A DNA stretch of 61,453 nucleotides from Oscillospiraceae bacterium (GTDB lineage Bacteria; Bacillota; Clostridia; Oscillospirales; Ruminococcaceae): positions 1-61,453 of the forward strand of contig JAFUAD010000054.1 in the NCBI GenBank assembly GCA_017460835.1, given 5' to 3'. The notes below the pieces were generated by a model that was given only the letters and a program-made list of their open reading frames with translations, had not been told where the DNA came from and made no database searches. Shown in pieces: positions 42,746 to 50,562 of the stretch. Positions within the stretch are counted from its first letter, which is position 1. Every line of letters begins with the position of its first letter. A program made the translations under genes and the position numbers.

Positions 42746-45390
42746 CTTCGGTCGAAGCGGAGGCGGATGTCAGCGCGGCGGAAGCGGAAATCGACCGGCT
42801 GAGCCGGGATGAAACCGTGACCGTGACCGCGGATACAGAAGAAGCGGCTGACAAGATCGGGCAGATCGGCGAGGCACTGGATGAAACAGCGGATGCGGGC
42901 GGGGAAGCAGCACAGAACATCACCGGCGATTTTAAGTCTGCGGGCAGTGCAATGGAGCACGCAATGTCAGACAGCGCCGACAGGATCAGCCAGACGCTGA
43001 AACACCTTGCTGCTGCAATGGCGGCGGCGTTTTCTGTGAAGAAGCTGATTGATTTCGGAAAGGAATCGGTCGAAGCTGCGGCGGAGATCAATGCGGCAAA
43101 TTCACAGCTTGCACAGACCTTCGGCAGCCTGCAATCGAACGCCGAGCAGGCCATGCAGCGCGTCGCAAATACAAGCGGCATCGTCAGCACAAGGCTTCAG
43201 GGCGTCGGCACTTCTGTTTATGCTTTTGCAAAAACCTCCGGCATGGATTCCGTTTCAGCGCTTGCCATGATGGAGGACGCGCTGACCGTTACGGCGGACA
43301 GTGCCGCATATTATGACCGCTCGCTCGAAGAAACCGGAGAGACACTGAAATCGTTTCTGAAGGGCAACTATGCCAATGATGCCGCACTCGGCATCTCCTG
43401 CACGGAAACGACCCGGAACACCGCAGCGAACAAGCTGTACGGCAAATCCTTCCGGGAGCTTTCAGAGGCGCAGAAGCAGCTCACACTGCTGCAAATGGTG
43501 AAGGATGCAAATGCACTCTCCGGCGCAGAGGGGCAGGCTGCACGCGAAGCGGACGGCTGGGAAAATGTCCTCGGCAATCTGAAGGAGGCATGGAAGCAGC
43601 TTCTCGCAGTGGTCGGGCAGCCGATTCTGACAGCAGCCGTCGCTGTAATCAAGGAAATGACTGCCGCCTTGCAGACCCTCACACAGCATGCACGGACAGC
43701 GGTCAACGCGATCTCGGACCTGCTTGGCATCGAACGCACGGACAGTGCGGATGTGACAGAATCCATCGCGGAGAGCGCCGCAGCACAGGAGGCCCTGACG
43801 GATGCGGTCGAGGAAACAACCGCGGCACAGGAGAACCAGCTCGCAGGCTTTGACAAAATCACCAAGCTGACAGAAGCACAGGAGGCTCCCGCAGCCGCAT
43901 CTGCTGCGGCGCCGGCGCAGGCCGTACCGGTCACAATTGATACGGCACCGGCAGAGCAGGCGATCGGCGGCTTCGGAAAGAAGATCAGAGACGCATTATC
44001 TGAGATATCCGGATATCTCGACGGCATTACCGGCGGCAGCTTCTCCGGCATGTGGGACAGCATTTCCGAGGAAGCCGGAGAGCTTGCAAAAACACTAGGA
44101 AGCTGCTTTGATGACATCCGTTCGCTCGGAGAGCCGCTAAAACGGTATTACGAGAAAAACTTAACGCCGGCACTGCGCACCTGCTTCGATACAATCGGCC
44201 GGAGCGCATCCGGCATGCTCGATACGCTCGACCGCGTTTTCGGTGATATCTGGAATCTTGCAGCATTCCCGATGCTCACGAATTTCATCAATGTCGGTCT
44301 GCCGTTGATTACCGATTTCTATACACAGTGGATGGAAACCGCCGGGGTTGCATTCGACACGGCAAAGGGTCTGTTCGATATGCTTTGGACGGATGCTGCC
44401 GAGCCTGCGCTCACAGGCATTGCCGCTCTCTGGAATGATATGTGGGCGCTGCTCGGTGAATTCTGGGGCGAGTTCGGGCAGCCGATCTTCGACGGCATTC
44501 AGGATGCTGTCACGGCAACCGGTCAGATTTTTTCCGATCTGTGGAATCTGTGGATCAAGCCGGTATTCGATCTGGCCTGCGAAGCGTGCAGCGAGGTCTG
44601 GACGCAGCATTTGCAGCCGCTTCTCGCGAATATCCTCGGTTTTATCGGCGAGCTGATCACCGGCGCAATTTCGGTTTACAACAATGTCATTGCGCCGATC
44701 GTTCACTGGCTGATCGACCTGCTGGCGCCGTATGTGAAAAATACCCTTTCGACGCTTCTCAGCGCCGCAAAAACGGTCATCAGCGGGATCATTGACCGCG
44801 TGAGCGGACTGGTTCTGATGCTGCGCGGCGTGATCGTGTTCCTGAAGGGCATATTCACAGGAAACTGGAAAAAGGCATGGCAGGGCATCAAGCAGATATT
44901 CAAAGGCATCTGGGATGCACTTGTTTCGATCGTGAAAACACCGATCAACCTGATCATTGATCTGATCAACGGGCTGACAGGCGCCGTCGAATCCGCCCTG
45001 AACTGGATCATCGAAAAAATGAACACCCTGAGTTGGAAAGTTCCGGATTGGGTACTTGGCATCGGCGGAAAAACCTTCGGCTTTGACTTTGATCCGATCA
45101 GCATTCCGAAGATCCCGCACCTTGCGAGCGGCATGGTCGTTCCGGCGAATTACGGGGAGTTTCTTGCAGTGCTCGGCGACAACCGCAGGGAAACTGAGGT
45201 CGTCACGCCGCTGAGCACGATCGAGCAGGCCGTCCGGAATGCGCTTGCGGGAATGGATTTCCGGGGCAGCGGCAGTGAGGACATCAATCTGACGATCAAC
45301 CTCGACGGCAAGCAGATTTACAAATCGGTCGTAAAGCGCAATAAGCAGAACTTCCGCATGACAGGAAGAAATGCACTGGCGGTAACATAA
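42583..45390 (+). CDS. Phage tail tape-measure protein, N-terminus replaced by IS110 antisense sequence
   Basis: An open frame of 935 codons. Codons 1 to about 52 are antisense to the IS110 remnant and not phage-derived. From EASVEAEADVSAAEAEIDRLSRDETV on it is a typical tape-measure protein. It has an Ala-rich coiled coil, then KKLIDFGKESVEAAAEINAANSQLAQTFGSLQSNAEQAMQRVANTSG and EADGWENVLGNLKEAWKQLLAVVGQPIL, hydrophobic Trp-rich repeats (LWNDMWALLGEFWGEFGQP), and the end MVVPANYGEFLAVLGDNRRETEVVTPLSTIEQAVRNAL. No plausible start is evident upstream of the true part, so it is probably non-functional or makes a chimera. Confidence 0.8.
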   Translation: MKVSLFSETFHAALMSAYRSTLEPRLDILVRFAVNLPDWFTTGSSPAYLETPREASVEAEADVSAAEAEIDRLSRDETVTVTADTEEAADKIGQIGEALDETADAGGEAAQNITGDFKSAGSAMEHAMSDSADRISQTLKHLAAAMAAAFSVKKLIDFGKESVEAAAEINAANSQLAQTFGSLQSNAEQAMQRVANTSGIVSTRLQGVGTSVYAFAKTSGMDSVSALAMMEDALTVTADSAAYYDRSLEETGETLKSFLKGNYANDAALGISCTETTRNTAANKLYGKSFRELSEAQKQLTLLQMVKDANALSGAEGQAAREADGWENVLGNLKEAWKQLLAVVGQPILTAAVAVIKEMTAALQTLTQHARTAVNAISDLLGIERTDSADVTESIAESAAAQEALTDAVEETTAAQENQLAGFDKITKLTEAQEAPAAASAAAPAQAVPVTIDTAPAEQAIGGFGKKIRDALSEISGYLDGITGGSFSGMWDSISEEAGELAKTLGSCFDDIRSLGEPLKRYYEKNLTPALRTCFDTIGRSASGMLDTLDRVFGDIWNLAAFPMLTNFINVGLPLITDFYTQWMETAGVAFDTAKGLFDMLWTDAAEPALTGIAALWNDMWALLGEFWGEFGQPIFDGIQDAVTATGQIFSDLWNLWIKPVFDLACEACSEVWTQHLQPLLANILGFIGELITGAISVYNNVIAPIVHWLIDLLAPYVKNTLSTLLSAAKTVISGIIDRVSGLVLMLRGVIVFLKGIFTGNWKKAWQGIKQIFKGIWDALVSIVKTPINLIIDLINGLTGAVESALNWIIEKMNTLSWKVPDWVLGIGGKTFGFDFDPISIPKIPHLASGMVVPANYGEFLAVLGDNRRETEVVTPLSTIEQAVRNALAGMDFRGSGSEDINLTINLDGKQIYKSVVKRNKQNFRMTGRNALAVT

Positions 45391-45399
45391 GGAGGCAGT

Positions 45400-45777
45400 A
45401 TGGCAGACAATCGGATTCTTCTGGACGGTGCTGTGCTGCCGGTTCCGCTTGAGGAGGGCTTGAGCATCACCGCAAACCATATCTGGTCGAGCAATGCCGG
45501 GCGCAATGCGACAACCGGAGATTTTGTCGGCGATATCATCGCGGTAAAGCACACGGTTGTGCTCAATTTTCCGCGGCTGACCGGCGAGCAGATGCAGATG
45601 CTCTGGAGCATCCAGTCGGGCACGACCCCGTGGCACAGGCTGGAGTACCCGTTTCAGGGCGGCCGCAGCACGATCATCTGCTACATCACAGATATTCCGT
45701 ACACGCTGAAGCACATTGATCCCAAAACCGGAAGGGCGGAGTATCTCGGCGTCACAATGGAGCTGATAGAGAGGTGA
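45400..45777 (+). CDS. Phage tail protein (small, after tape measure)
   Basis: A 125-residue protein (MADNRILLDGAVLPVPLEEGLSITANHIWSSNAGRNATTGDFVGDIIAVKHTVVLNFPRLTGEQMQMLWSI) with the style of siphophage tail-completion or distal tail components. It sits between the tape measure and the baseplate-like gene with AAGGAGG before the ATG. The exact role is inferred from position only. Confidence 0.6.
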   Translation: MADNRILLDGAVLPVPLEEGLSITANHIWSSNAGRNATTGDFVGDIIAVKHTVVLNFPRLTGEQMQMLWSIQSGTTPWHRLEYPFQGGRSTIICYITDIPYTLKHIDPKTGRAEYLGVTMELIER

Positions 45778-45783
45778 TGCGCT

Positions 45784-47088
45784 GTGTATAACTTTGAGGA
45801 TATCGACAGCAGCAAGGATATCGCGGCGGTGATCGCTGCAATCGAATCCGATTCCCGCACATTCCGCACGCTGCTGGAATTCTCTGAAAACGACCGCATT
45901 TCCGGCAGAGAGGTCGGCAAATGGACCATGACGCACGCATCCACAAACGATGACACCATTACGATCGGCGATGTGCTGGCACGGCAGCTTGAGATTTCCG
46001 TCTACAGCAGGCGGATGATCCGGCGCGGCGAAAAATTCCGGCTCAAAGTCTATCTGCTCGACAGCAGCAGACAGACGGGATGGTGGCGCGCAAAACTCTG
46101 GATGGTCGCAAAATGGCAGCTCATCGACCTCTCTGCTATGACACTGGAGCAGGTCGCCCACACGAACACCGTCGATGCAGACGGCGCGGCGATGAGCGAT
46201 ATCTACATAACACTCGGCGAATTTACAGCGGCAAAGTGCCAGCGGGACGGCGAAGCGCAGAAGATCACGGCATATGACCGGCTGGCATTTTCAGATATTG
46301 TCTATCAGCCGCATATTCCATTCCCCGCACTTTCGGGCAATGTCATGACGGATGTTCTGAAGCAGTGCGGCGTGCGCGAGCGCATTGTCGCAGATGTCGC
46401 CCCGCTTGCAACCTCTGACGGTGCAGCATTTTGCTGTGCAGACGGAAAACCGTTTTACTGCTCGGGAGAGTATAGCTTTGTGGTGCAGCAGAAGCCCGTC
46501 GGCCAGACCTGCCGCGATGTGCTCCGTCAACTGACTGCTGTTCAGGGGCGCAACGGCATTCTGACGCGGGAAGGCAAATTCACAACGGTCGGCATTGCCG
46601 ATTCCGTCCCGGTCACAGAGCTGCGGCAGAGCGCGATCGACCGCATCGAGCAGAGCGACAGTACCGTGCAGATTGCAGGTATTGTCTGCGATACCGGCAG
46701 CGGGACATTGCAGATCGGGGATGTAAACAGTGATTACACCGTCGAGATCGAAAGCCCGTATATGACAGAAACGCGCCTTCTGGAGCTCTGGATGACAATG
46801 CGGGAATATTGCTGGACGCCCGCCGAATGCTCTGAGAAGCTCGCGGATCCGCGCAGGGATCTCTTTGATCAGCTCACCTATAACGGGCTGCAATTTCCGG
46901 TCACCTCGCTGAGCCTTGAATTCGACGGCGGACTGTACGGCAGCAGCGATGCCTGCGGGCAGATCGAAGTGAATGAAGATTTCGCCGGTGATGAACAGGA
47001 GATCGCGGCCGGCGTCTTCCTTGCGACCTCAGAGGGCGAGTATCTGGTCACAGAAGACGAAACCTATATCTGTGCAGAGGAGTGGTGA
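45784..47088 (+). CDS. Phage tail/baseplate-associated protein
   Basis: A 434-residue structural protein with GTG start at 45784, six bases after the previous stop. It carries no motif I can name with certainty. The order (tape measure, small tail protein, this gene, tail-fibre-like genes) and sequences such as GEFTAAKCQRDGEAQKITAYDRLAFSDIVYQP and TCRDVLRQLTAVQGRNGILTREGKF resemble the tail hub/baseplate proteins of Firmicutes siphophages. Confidence 0.55.
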   Translation: MYNFEDIDSSKDIAAVIAAIESDSRTFRTLLEFSENDRISGREVGKWTMTHASTNDDTITIGDVLARQLEISVYSRRMIRRGEKFRLKVYLLDSSRQTGWWRAKLWMVAKWQLIDLSAMTLEQVAHTNTVDADGAAMSDIYITLGEFTAAKCQRDGEAQKITAYDRLAFSDIVYQPHIPFPALSGNVMTDVLKQCGVRERIVADVAPLATSDGAAFCCADGKPFYCSGEYSFVVQQKPVGQTCRDVLRQLTAVQGRNGILTREGKFTTVGIADSVPVTELRQSAIDRIEQSDSTVQIAGIVCDTGSGTLQIGDVNSDYTVEIESPYMTETRLLELWMTMREYCWTPAECSEKLADPRRDLFDQLTYNGLQFPVTSLSLEFDGGLYGSSDACGQIEVNEDFAGDEQEIAAGVFLATSEGEYLVTEDETYICAEEW

Positions 47089-47090
47089 AA

Positions 47091-47609
47091 ATGGCACAGG
47101 GAGATTTTTATAATTTAGGACTGACCGGCGATCAGGTCAAGGCGGCGCTTCAGCGGGCGCTGACGGACATGACGGATTCAGAAATCCGTCAGCTCCTCTC
47201 CGGAAAGCAGGATACCCTGACAATTGACAGCGAACCGACTGCGGGCAGCGACAATCCCGTGCGCTCCGGCGGTGTTGTGAACTACACTTTCGGAGCCGCA
47301 TCTGTTACGATCCCATCAGGCGCGAACCTGAACACTTACACGACACCCGGCTCGTACCGCTGCGAATCAAATGCAATCGCGGCGTCGCTGCTGAACTGCC
47401 CCACAGCAAACGGATTTCGCATGGAGGTTATCTCCACGATTGCATCGGAGTCCACCGGGTACCAGCGGCAGCACATCTACCCGAACAACAATGACGGCGT
47501 ATTTTATATGCGCAGACGCGGATCCAAATCCTCCCGCACATGGGGCGACTGGTATGTATTTCGGGGCACTGCCGTGCAGGCGGTCAACGTGCCGTCAGAA
47601 TCGGTCTGA
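47091..47609 (+). CDS. Phage tail-fibre protein with pyocin-knob-like domain
   Basis: A 172-residue protein. After an N-terminal helical segment (DQVKAALQRALTDMTDSEIRQLLSGKQDTL), residues about 65-165 (GANLNTYTTPGSYRCESNAIAASLLNCPTANGFRMEVISTIAS ... FYMRRRGSKSSRTWGDWYVF) match the pyocin-knob type receptor-binding fold: thr-Pro-Gly-Tyr entry and final Trp-Trp pair. The start at 47091 has GAGGAG at proper distance; an in-frame alternative start lies at 47082. Confidence 0.65.
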   Translation: MAQGDFYNLGLTGDQVKAALQRALTDMTDSEIRQLLSGKQDTLTIDSEPTAGSDNPVRSGGVVNYTFGAASVTIPSGANLNTYTTPGSYRCESNAIAASLLNCPTANGFRMEVISTIASESTGYQRQHIYPNNNDGVFYMRRRGSKSSRTWGDWYVFRGTAVQAVNVPSESV

Positions 47610-47623
47610 GGAGGTGATGAAGA

Positions 47624-47941
47624 ATGGCAGATGAACGGTATCAGTCTGCATATACCGGCGACCAGATCGACGCGGCACTCCGGCAGTTCATTGAGCAGTT
47701 TTCCGGCATCCGGTACGGCCAGCATGCTTTTACGCACACCGGATCATCGGGTTCCGGCACCGGTGTCATCATCAGCGGAGTGACAGTCTCAGAAACAGAT
47801 AAAATTTTTCTGTCCTGTGAGGGCGCCGCGAATATCCGTTACAGCCTTGTAGGGCAGGACGGTACAAATTTGCTGTGTATTTTCGACAGCGGCTTGCAGA
47901 ACGGCAAGACATATTTCATCAACTACCTGATCATCCCGTAA
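47624..47941 (+). CDS. Small tail-fibre-associated protein
   Basis: A 105-residue protein, MADERYQSAYTGDQIDAALRQFIEQFSGIRYGQHAFTHTG, whose first 25 residues (YTGDQIDAALR) resemble the start of the preceding gene product (LTGDQVKAALQ). The two are probably related tail-fibre components sharing a trimerisation or docking segment. GAGGAGGTGATG precedes the start. Confidence 0.55.
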   Translation: MADERYQSAYTGDQIDAALRQFIEQFSGIRYGQHAFTHTGSSGSGTGVIISGVTVSETDKIFLSCEGAANIRYSLVGQDGTNLLCIFDSGLQNGKTYFINYLIIP

Positions 47942-47955
47942 AGGAGGGACTGAAC

Positions 47956-48300
47956 ATGGCGATTACAACCGCAAAATACGAGCTGAAGCTGCCGGAAGGA
48001 ATGACAGAATTCTTTGACCCGAACCGCTATATCGGGAACATGTATAAGCTCGAAGCTGCGGTCAAGGGTGACGGCATCGAGCACATCCGGCGCATGAGCA
48101 AGGAGGAATATGACGTTCTTGTGCCCTCAGAGGACACGCTGTATTTCGTTACGGACGACAAAGGCCATATCACACAGTACATCGGCAGCACGGAACTCAG
48201 CAGCGGGCAGGGCTCCCCCTTCGCCTATTCCGATGTGCAGGCGGTCACGCCGGGCGGGGTTTCTGAGGATATCATTGCAATTGCAGAGGAGGTAATTTGA
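47956..48300 (+). CDS. Phage hypothetical tail-region protein
   Basis: A 114-residue protein (MAITTAKYELKLPEGMTEFFDPNRYIGNMYKLEAAVKGDG...), start preceded by AAGGAGGG. The central MSKEEYDVLVPSEDTLYFVTDDKGHITQYIG resembles short repeats seen in tail-fibre or baseplate upper proteins. The end overlaps the next start by one base (TGATG). The role is inferred from position. Confidence 0.5.
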   Translation: MAITTAKYELKLPEGMTEFFDPNRYIGNMYKLEAAVKGDGIEHIRRMSKEEYDVLVPSEDTLYFVTDDKGHITQYIGSTELSSGQGSPFAYSDVQAVTPGGVSEDIIAIAEEVI

Positions 48301-48971
48301 TGTATATTCCGAATACAATGCCGCTGACGCTTGCCGAAATGCTTGACTTTTTGCAGCCGACTGTTGAGGACGGACTGTTTGATTCCGTTGCGTATGATGA
48401 TGCAGACAGCCCGACGAAAATTGTCTGCACACAGAACGGGAATACGATTCTGGATATTTCATCGGCGAACAACGGCCACGGATGGTATTTTGTCCCGTAC
48501 ATCAGCGCAGGAACAGCGGCAACAGGCTTCGGCGTAAATGTTCTTGCATACACAGCACGCTGCAAGGGCGGGGTATATTTCCGGAGCACGAACACAGGCG
48601 GCCCCAATTATTATTTTACCTTTATCATTGCAAAAACCGGCAGCGGCAAAACCGGGTTTATTCAGTTCAACTCGCAAATGATCGCAGTCGGCGCATCTTT
48701 GGCACCGGTTCTGTATTCAAGATGCTTCGGCGATGACACGAGCTTATCCCTTTACACATACGGGTACCTCGTGGCGTGCAACTACACGAGTGCGACGGTC
48801 GCAGACCGTACAATCCTGACAAAGCTGCCGGTCGTCGGTGCAAGAGGCAGCACGGACGCTTTCTCCTCGGTTTTTGTCCGGTCGCTTTTCCAGTTCGTGA
48901 ACGACGGACAGCAAAGCATCGGCGGGAAAACATACGGGTGCATCGACATGTTCGCAATTCTGGACGAGTGA
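48300..48971 (+). CDS. Phage tail-region hypothetical protein
   Basis: A 223-residue protein with no motif I recognise: MYIPNTMPLTLAEMLDFLQPTVEDGLFDSVAYDDADSPTKIVCTQNGNTILDISSANNGHGWYFVPYISAG. The rest is beta-rich with many aromatic and Gly/Ser residues, as in receptor-binding or fibre tip proteins. It starts on the stop of the preceding gene and ends 8 bp before the holin gene. Confidence 0.5.
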   Translation: MYIPNTMPLTLAEMLDFLQPTVEDGLFDSVAYDDADSPTKIVCTQNGNTILDISSANNGHGWYFVPYISAGTAATGFGVNVLAYTARCKGGVYFRSTNTGGPNYYFTFIIAKTGSGKTGFIQFNSQMIAVGASLAPVLYSRCFGDDTSLSLYTYGYLVACNYTSATVADRTILTKLPVVGARGSTDAFSSVFVRSLFQFVNDGQQSIGGKTYGCIDMFAILDE

Positions 48972-48979
48972 GGTGCCAT

Positions 48980-49393
48980 ATGAAATATATTATCATGATG
49001 ACCATTGTGCTCTGCCTTGCAGGAATGGACTTTCTGACCGGAATCATCAAGGCATATGTCAGCAATGATCTGTGTTCTCAGAAAATGCGCAAGGGCGGAC
49101 TGAATAAGATCGCCGAGCTGGTGGTTATGGCGACTGCTTGCGGTCTGGAAATCGGCATGGACATGCTCGGGCGGTACTACCACACGGCGGAGCTTGCCGG
49201 TGTCGCCGGAACGGTTGCAGCGGGGGCGGTATTCACCTACATCGTGCTCATGGAGCTGATCTCCATTCTCGAAAACTACGGGGAAATCTCGCCGGACGCG
49301 GTTTGGGTGCGCCGTATCATCAAGAAGCTCAGGAATTTTAAGGATCAGGAGGATGAAAAACATGATTCCGAGAAAAACGATTCCGCAGACTGA
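48980..49393 (+). CDS. Phage holin (toxin secretion/phage lysis holin family)
   Basis: A 137-residue membrane protein. Helices at about 2-22, 42-62 and 70-92 and the sequence MTIVLCLAGMDFLTGIIKAYVSNDLCSQKMRKGGLNKIAELVVMATACGLE match the phage_holin_4 family (FDxxTGxxKA...SxxxxxGxxxK pattern). A charged C-terminal tail follows (FKDQEDEKHDSEKNDSAD). Its last 32 bases overlap the endolysin gene, forming the usual holin-lysin pair. Confidence 0.85.
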   Translation: MKYIIMMTIVLCLAGMDFLTGIIKAYVSNDLCSQKMRKGGLNKIAELVVMATACGLEIGMDMLGRYYHTAELAGVAGTVAAGAVFTYIVLMELISILENYGEISPDAVWVRRIIKKLRNFKDQEDEKHDSEKNDSAD

Positions 49394-50048
49394 CAATCTC
49401 TGCTATATTGCAGTGTCCGAGGGCGGGCTGAATCCCGGCATTCCGAGGCCGAACGGCTCAAAACTGCCGTTCCAGAACTGCGTGTTTTATGCGCTCGGCC
49501 GATTCTTCGAGCTCTGGGGCGTCTGTCTCAGCTCGACCAATGCCGAGAATTTCATCGAATCCGCGAAAAGGCAGGGCCTCAAAACCGGCAACGAACCCAA
49601 GCCCGGCGCGGTCATTGTCTGGGCAAAGGGGAAGACCGGCGACAGCTCCGACGGTGCGGGGCATGTCGCGATTGTCGAGCAGATCAATGCAGACGGCAGT
49701 ATCGTGACCAGCGAATCCGGGTGGAGCGCGGACAAGGCGTTCTGGACGAAGACGCGGAAGCACGACGGAAACTGGGGGCAGTCGGCATCGTATCGGTTCA
49801 TCGGCTTTGTCTATCCGCCGGAGACCGTCAGCTTCTTCTATCCGACGCGATCGCTGCGGCAGACGTCGGTCGGCGGTGACGTCAAGTGGCTTCAGCACAT
49901 GCTGCGCTGCTACGGCTGCTATGCCGGAGAACTCGACGGCAGCTTCGGCAAACTGACACTCGGCGGCCTGCTTGCGTTCCAGTTCCTGCACGATCTGGAG
50001 GTTGACGGGAGCTGCGGCGCGAAGACAAGGGCCGCGCTTACCGCATAA
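49362..50048 (+). CDS. CHAP-domain endolysin with C-terminal peptidoglycan-binding domain
   Basis: A 228-residue phage lysin. The CHAP-type Cys is in LPFQNCVFYALGRFFELWG and the His in DGAGHVAIVEQINADGSIVTSESGW, giving the Cys-His pair of CHAP amidase/endopeptidases. The C-terminus is a PG_binding_1 module (GGDVKWLQHMLRCYGCYAGELDGSFGKLTLGGLLAFQFLHDLEVDGSCGAKTRAAL). Start 49362 is favoured over 49353, since AGGAGG (49347-49352) is nine bases upstream. Confidence 0.88.
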   Translation: MIPRKTIPQTDNLCYIAVSEGGLNPGIPRPNGSKLPFQNCVFYALGRFFELWGVCLSSTNAENFIESAKRQGLKTGNEPKPGAVIVWAKGKTGDSSDGAGHVAIVEQINADGSIVTSESGWSADKAFWTKTRKHDGNWGQSASYRFIGFVYPPETVSFFYPTRSLRQTSVGGDVKWLQHMLRCYGCYAGELDGSFGKLTLGGLLAFQFLHDLEVDGSCGAKTRAALTA

Positions 50049-50072
50049 GAATAACTGTATAATAAGATAACA

Positions 50073-50105
50073 AATCCGCCTGCGGGGCATAACCGCGGGC
50101 GGATT
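50073..50105. terminator. Bidirectional intrinsic terminator
   Basis: AATCCGCC (50073-50080) pairs with GGCGGATT (50098-50105), continued by an inner stem. It lies between the convergent endolysin gene and 103-residue gene, with a T4 tract on the plus side. Confidence 0.85.
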
Positions 50106-50415
50106 ATTTTGGTATATGCAGGCGCTCCTCGACGATCTGGACGATATTCAGAGCATTCACATTCTGAATACAGTGAACCCCGGCTTCCCGGAGGAGTTTT
50201 TCGCTGTAGGAGTTCCGGCGGTTCAGGATCGCGAGCTGCGTGATGCCGGGGATGACCTCGCCGTCAACGTACATGATGATGAGATCGGGTTTCTCGGCGG
50301 CGAGTTCAGCGGTCACGGCCTGTACCTTCCGCACCTTGTACCCGGCGCGCTCCAGCATCCCCGCGAAATAAACCGACGAAAACGAGCCGTCGTCCTGAAC
50401 GATGATTCCTCCCAT
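50104..50415 (-). CDS. Unknown 103-residue protein at the right end of the cotJC element
   Basis: A small soluble protein with alternating alpha/beta pattern: MGGIIVQDDGSFSSVYFAGMLERAGYKVRKVQAVTAEL, then EKPDLIIMYVDGEVIPGITQLAILNRRNSYSEKLLREAGVHCIQNVNALNIVQIVEERL. I recognise no family. It is the element gene closest to the right attachment site and is transcribed in the same direction as cotJA-cotJB-cotJC, 116 bp after the truncated cotJC, so cotJ transcription can run into it. That position is compatible with an excision accessory protein, but nothing in the sequence proves it. Confidence 0.65.
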   Translation of the reverse strand: MGGIIVQDDGSFSSVYFAGMLERAGYKVRKVQAVTAELAAEKPDLIIMYVDGEVIPGITQLAILNRRNSYSEKLLREAGVHCIQNVNALNIVQIVEERLHIPK

Positions 50416-50425
50416 TTTTGCAGTA

Positions 50426-50474
50426 CCTCCTGTGCTTTTTCTTCATCTTAGCACAGGAGGAATCACATGTCAAT
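50426..50474 (-). promoter_or_regulatory. 11-bp inverted repeat over promoter and ribosome-binding site
   Basis: CCTCCTGTGCT (50426-50436) and AGCACAGGAGG (50450-50460) are perfect inverted repeats, 13 bases apart. On the minus strand they enclose the ribosome-binding site AGGAGG of the 103-residue gene in the second arm. A possible promoter, TTGACA (50474-50469) with TAAGAT (50449-50444), overlaps the first arm. The repeat could be a repressor operator or an mRNA hairpin hiding the ribosome-binding site. Confidence 0.6.
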
Positions 50475-50531
50475 ACTTTTTGCAAAAATTTCTGTTCCGC
50501 TTCGACTGCATTCGACAATATTAGAACATTC

Positions 50532-50562
50532 TTATATCTTTTTGGCTTTAAGACCGCCGAGC
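50532..50562. other. Attachment site at the cotJC 5' side
   Basis: TTATATCTTTTTGGC (50532-50546) is the reverse complement of the left arm, followed by seven bases and the 9-bp core CCGCCGAGC (50554-50562). The crossover is predicted at 50554-50555. Confidence 0.88.

Larger units (their letters stand above)
37955..50553. mobile_element. 12.6-kb prophage-derived intervening element inside cotJC
   Basis: DNA between the two copies of CCGCCGAGC (start-to-start distance 12,599 bp) interrupts the cotJC reading frame. Removing it fuses codon 31 to the rest in frame. Contents from left to right: large serine recombinase, DUF2442/DUF4160 pair, lipoprotein, S24-type repressor and Cro-like gene, small ORF, IS110 remnant, tail tape measure to tail-fibre genes, holin, endolysin, and a 103-residue protein next to the right end. 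Terminase, portal and capsid genes are missing, so it is a defective prophage. The layout parallels the sigK skin element known from Bacillus and Clostridioides. Confidence 0.9.

Noticed and set aside
44161-46161. 666-codon frame antisense to phage tail genes
   Set aside because: It spans three plausible tail genes on the other strand and has no motifs or ribosome-binding site.
42456-50048. Tail plus lysis genes without head genes, as in a tailocin
   Set aside because: The tape-measure gene has lost its front to an IS110 breakpoint and has no plausible start, so a working tail particle is unlikely; decayed prophage is the simpler reading.
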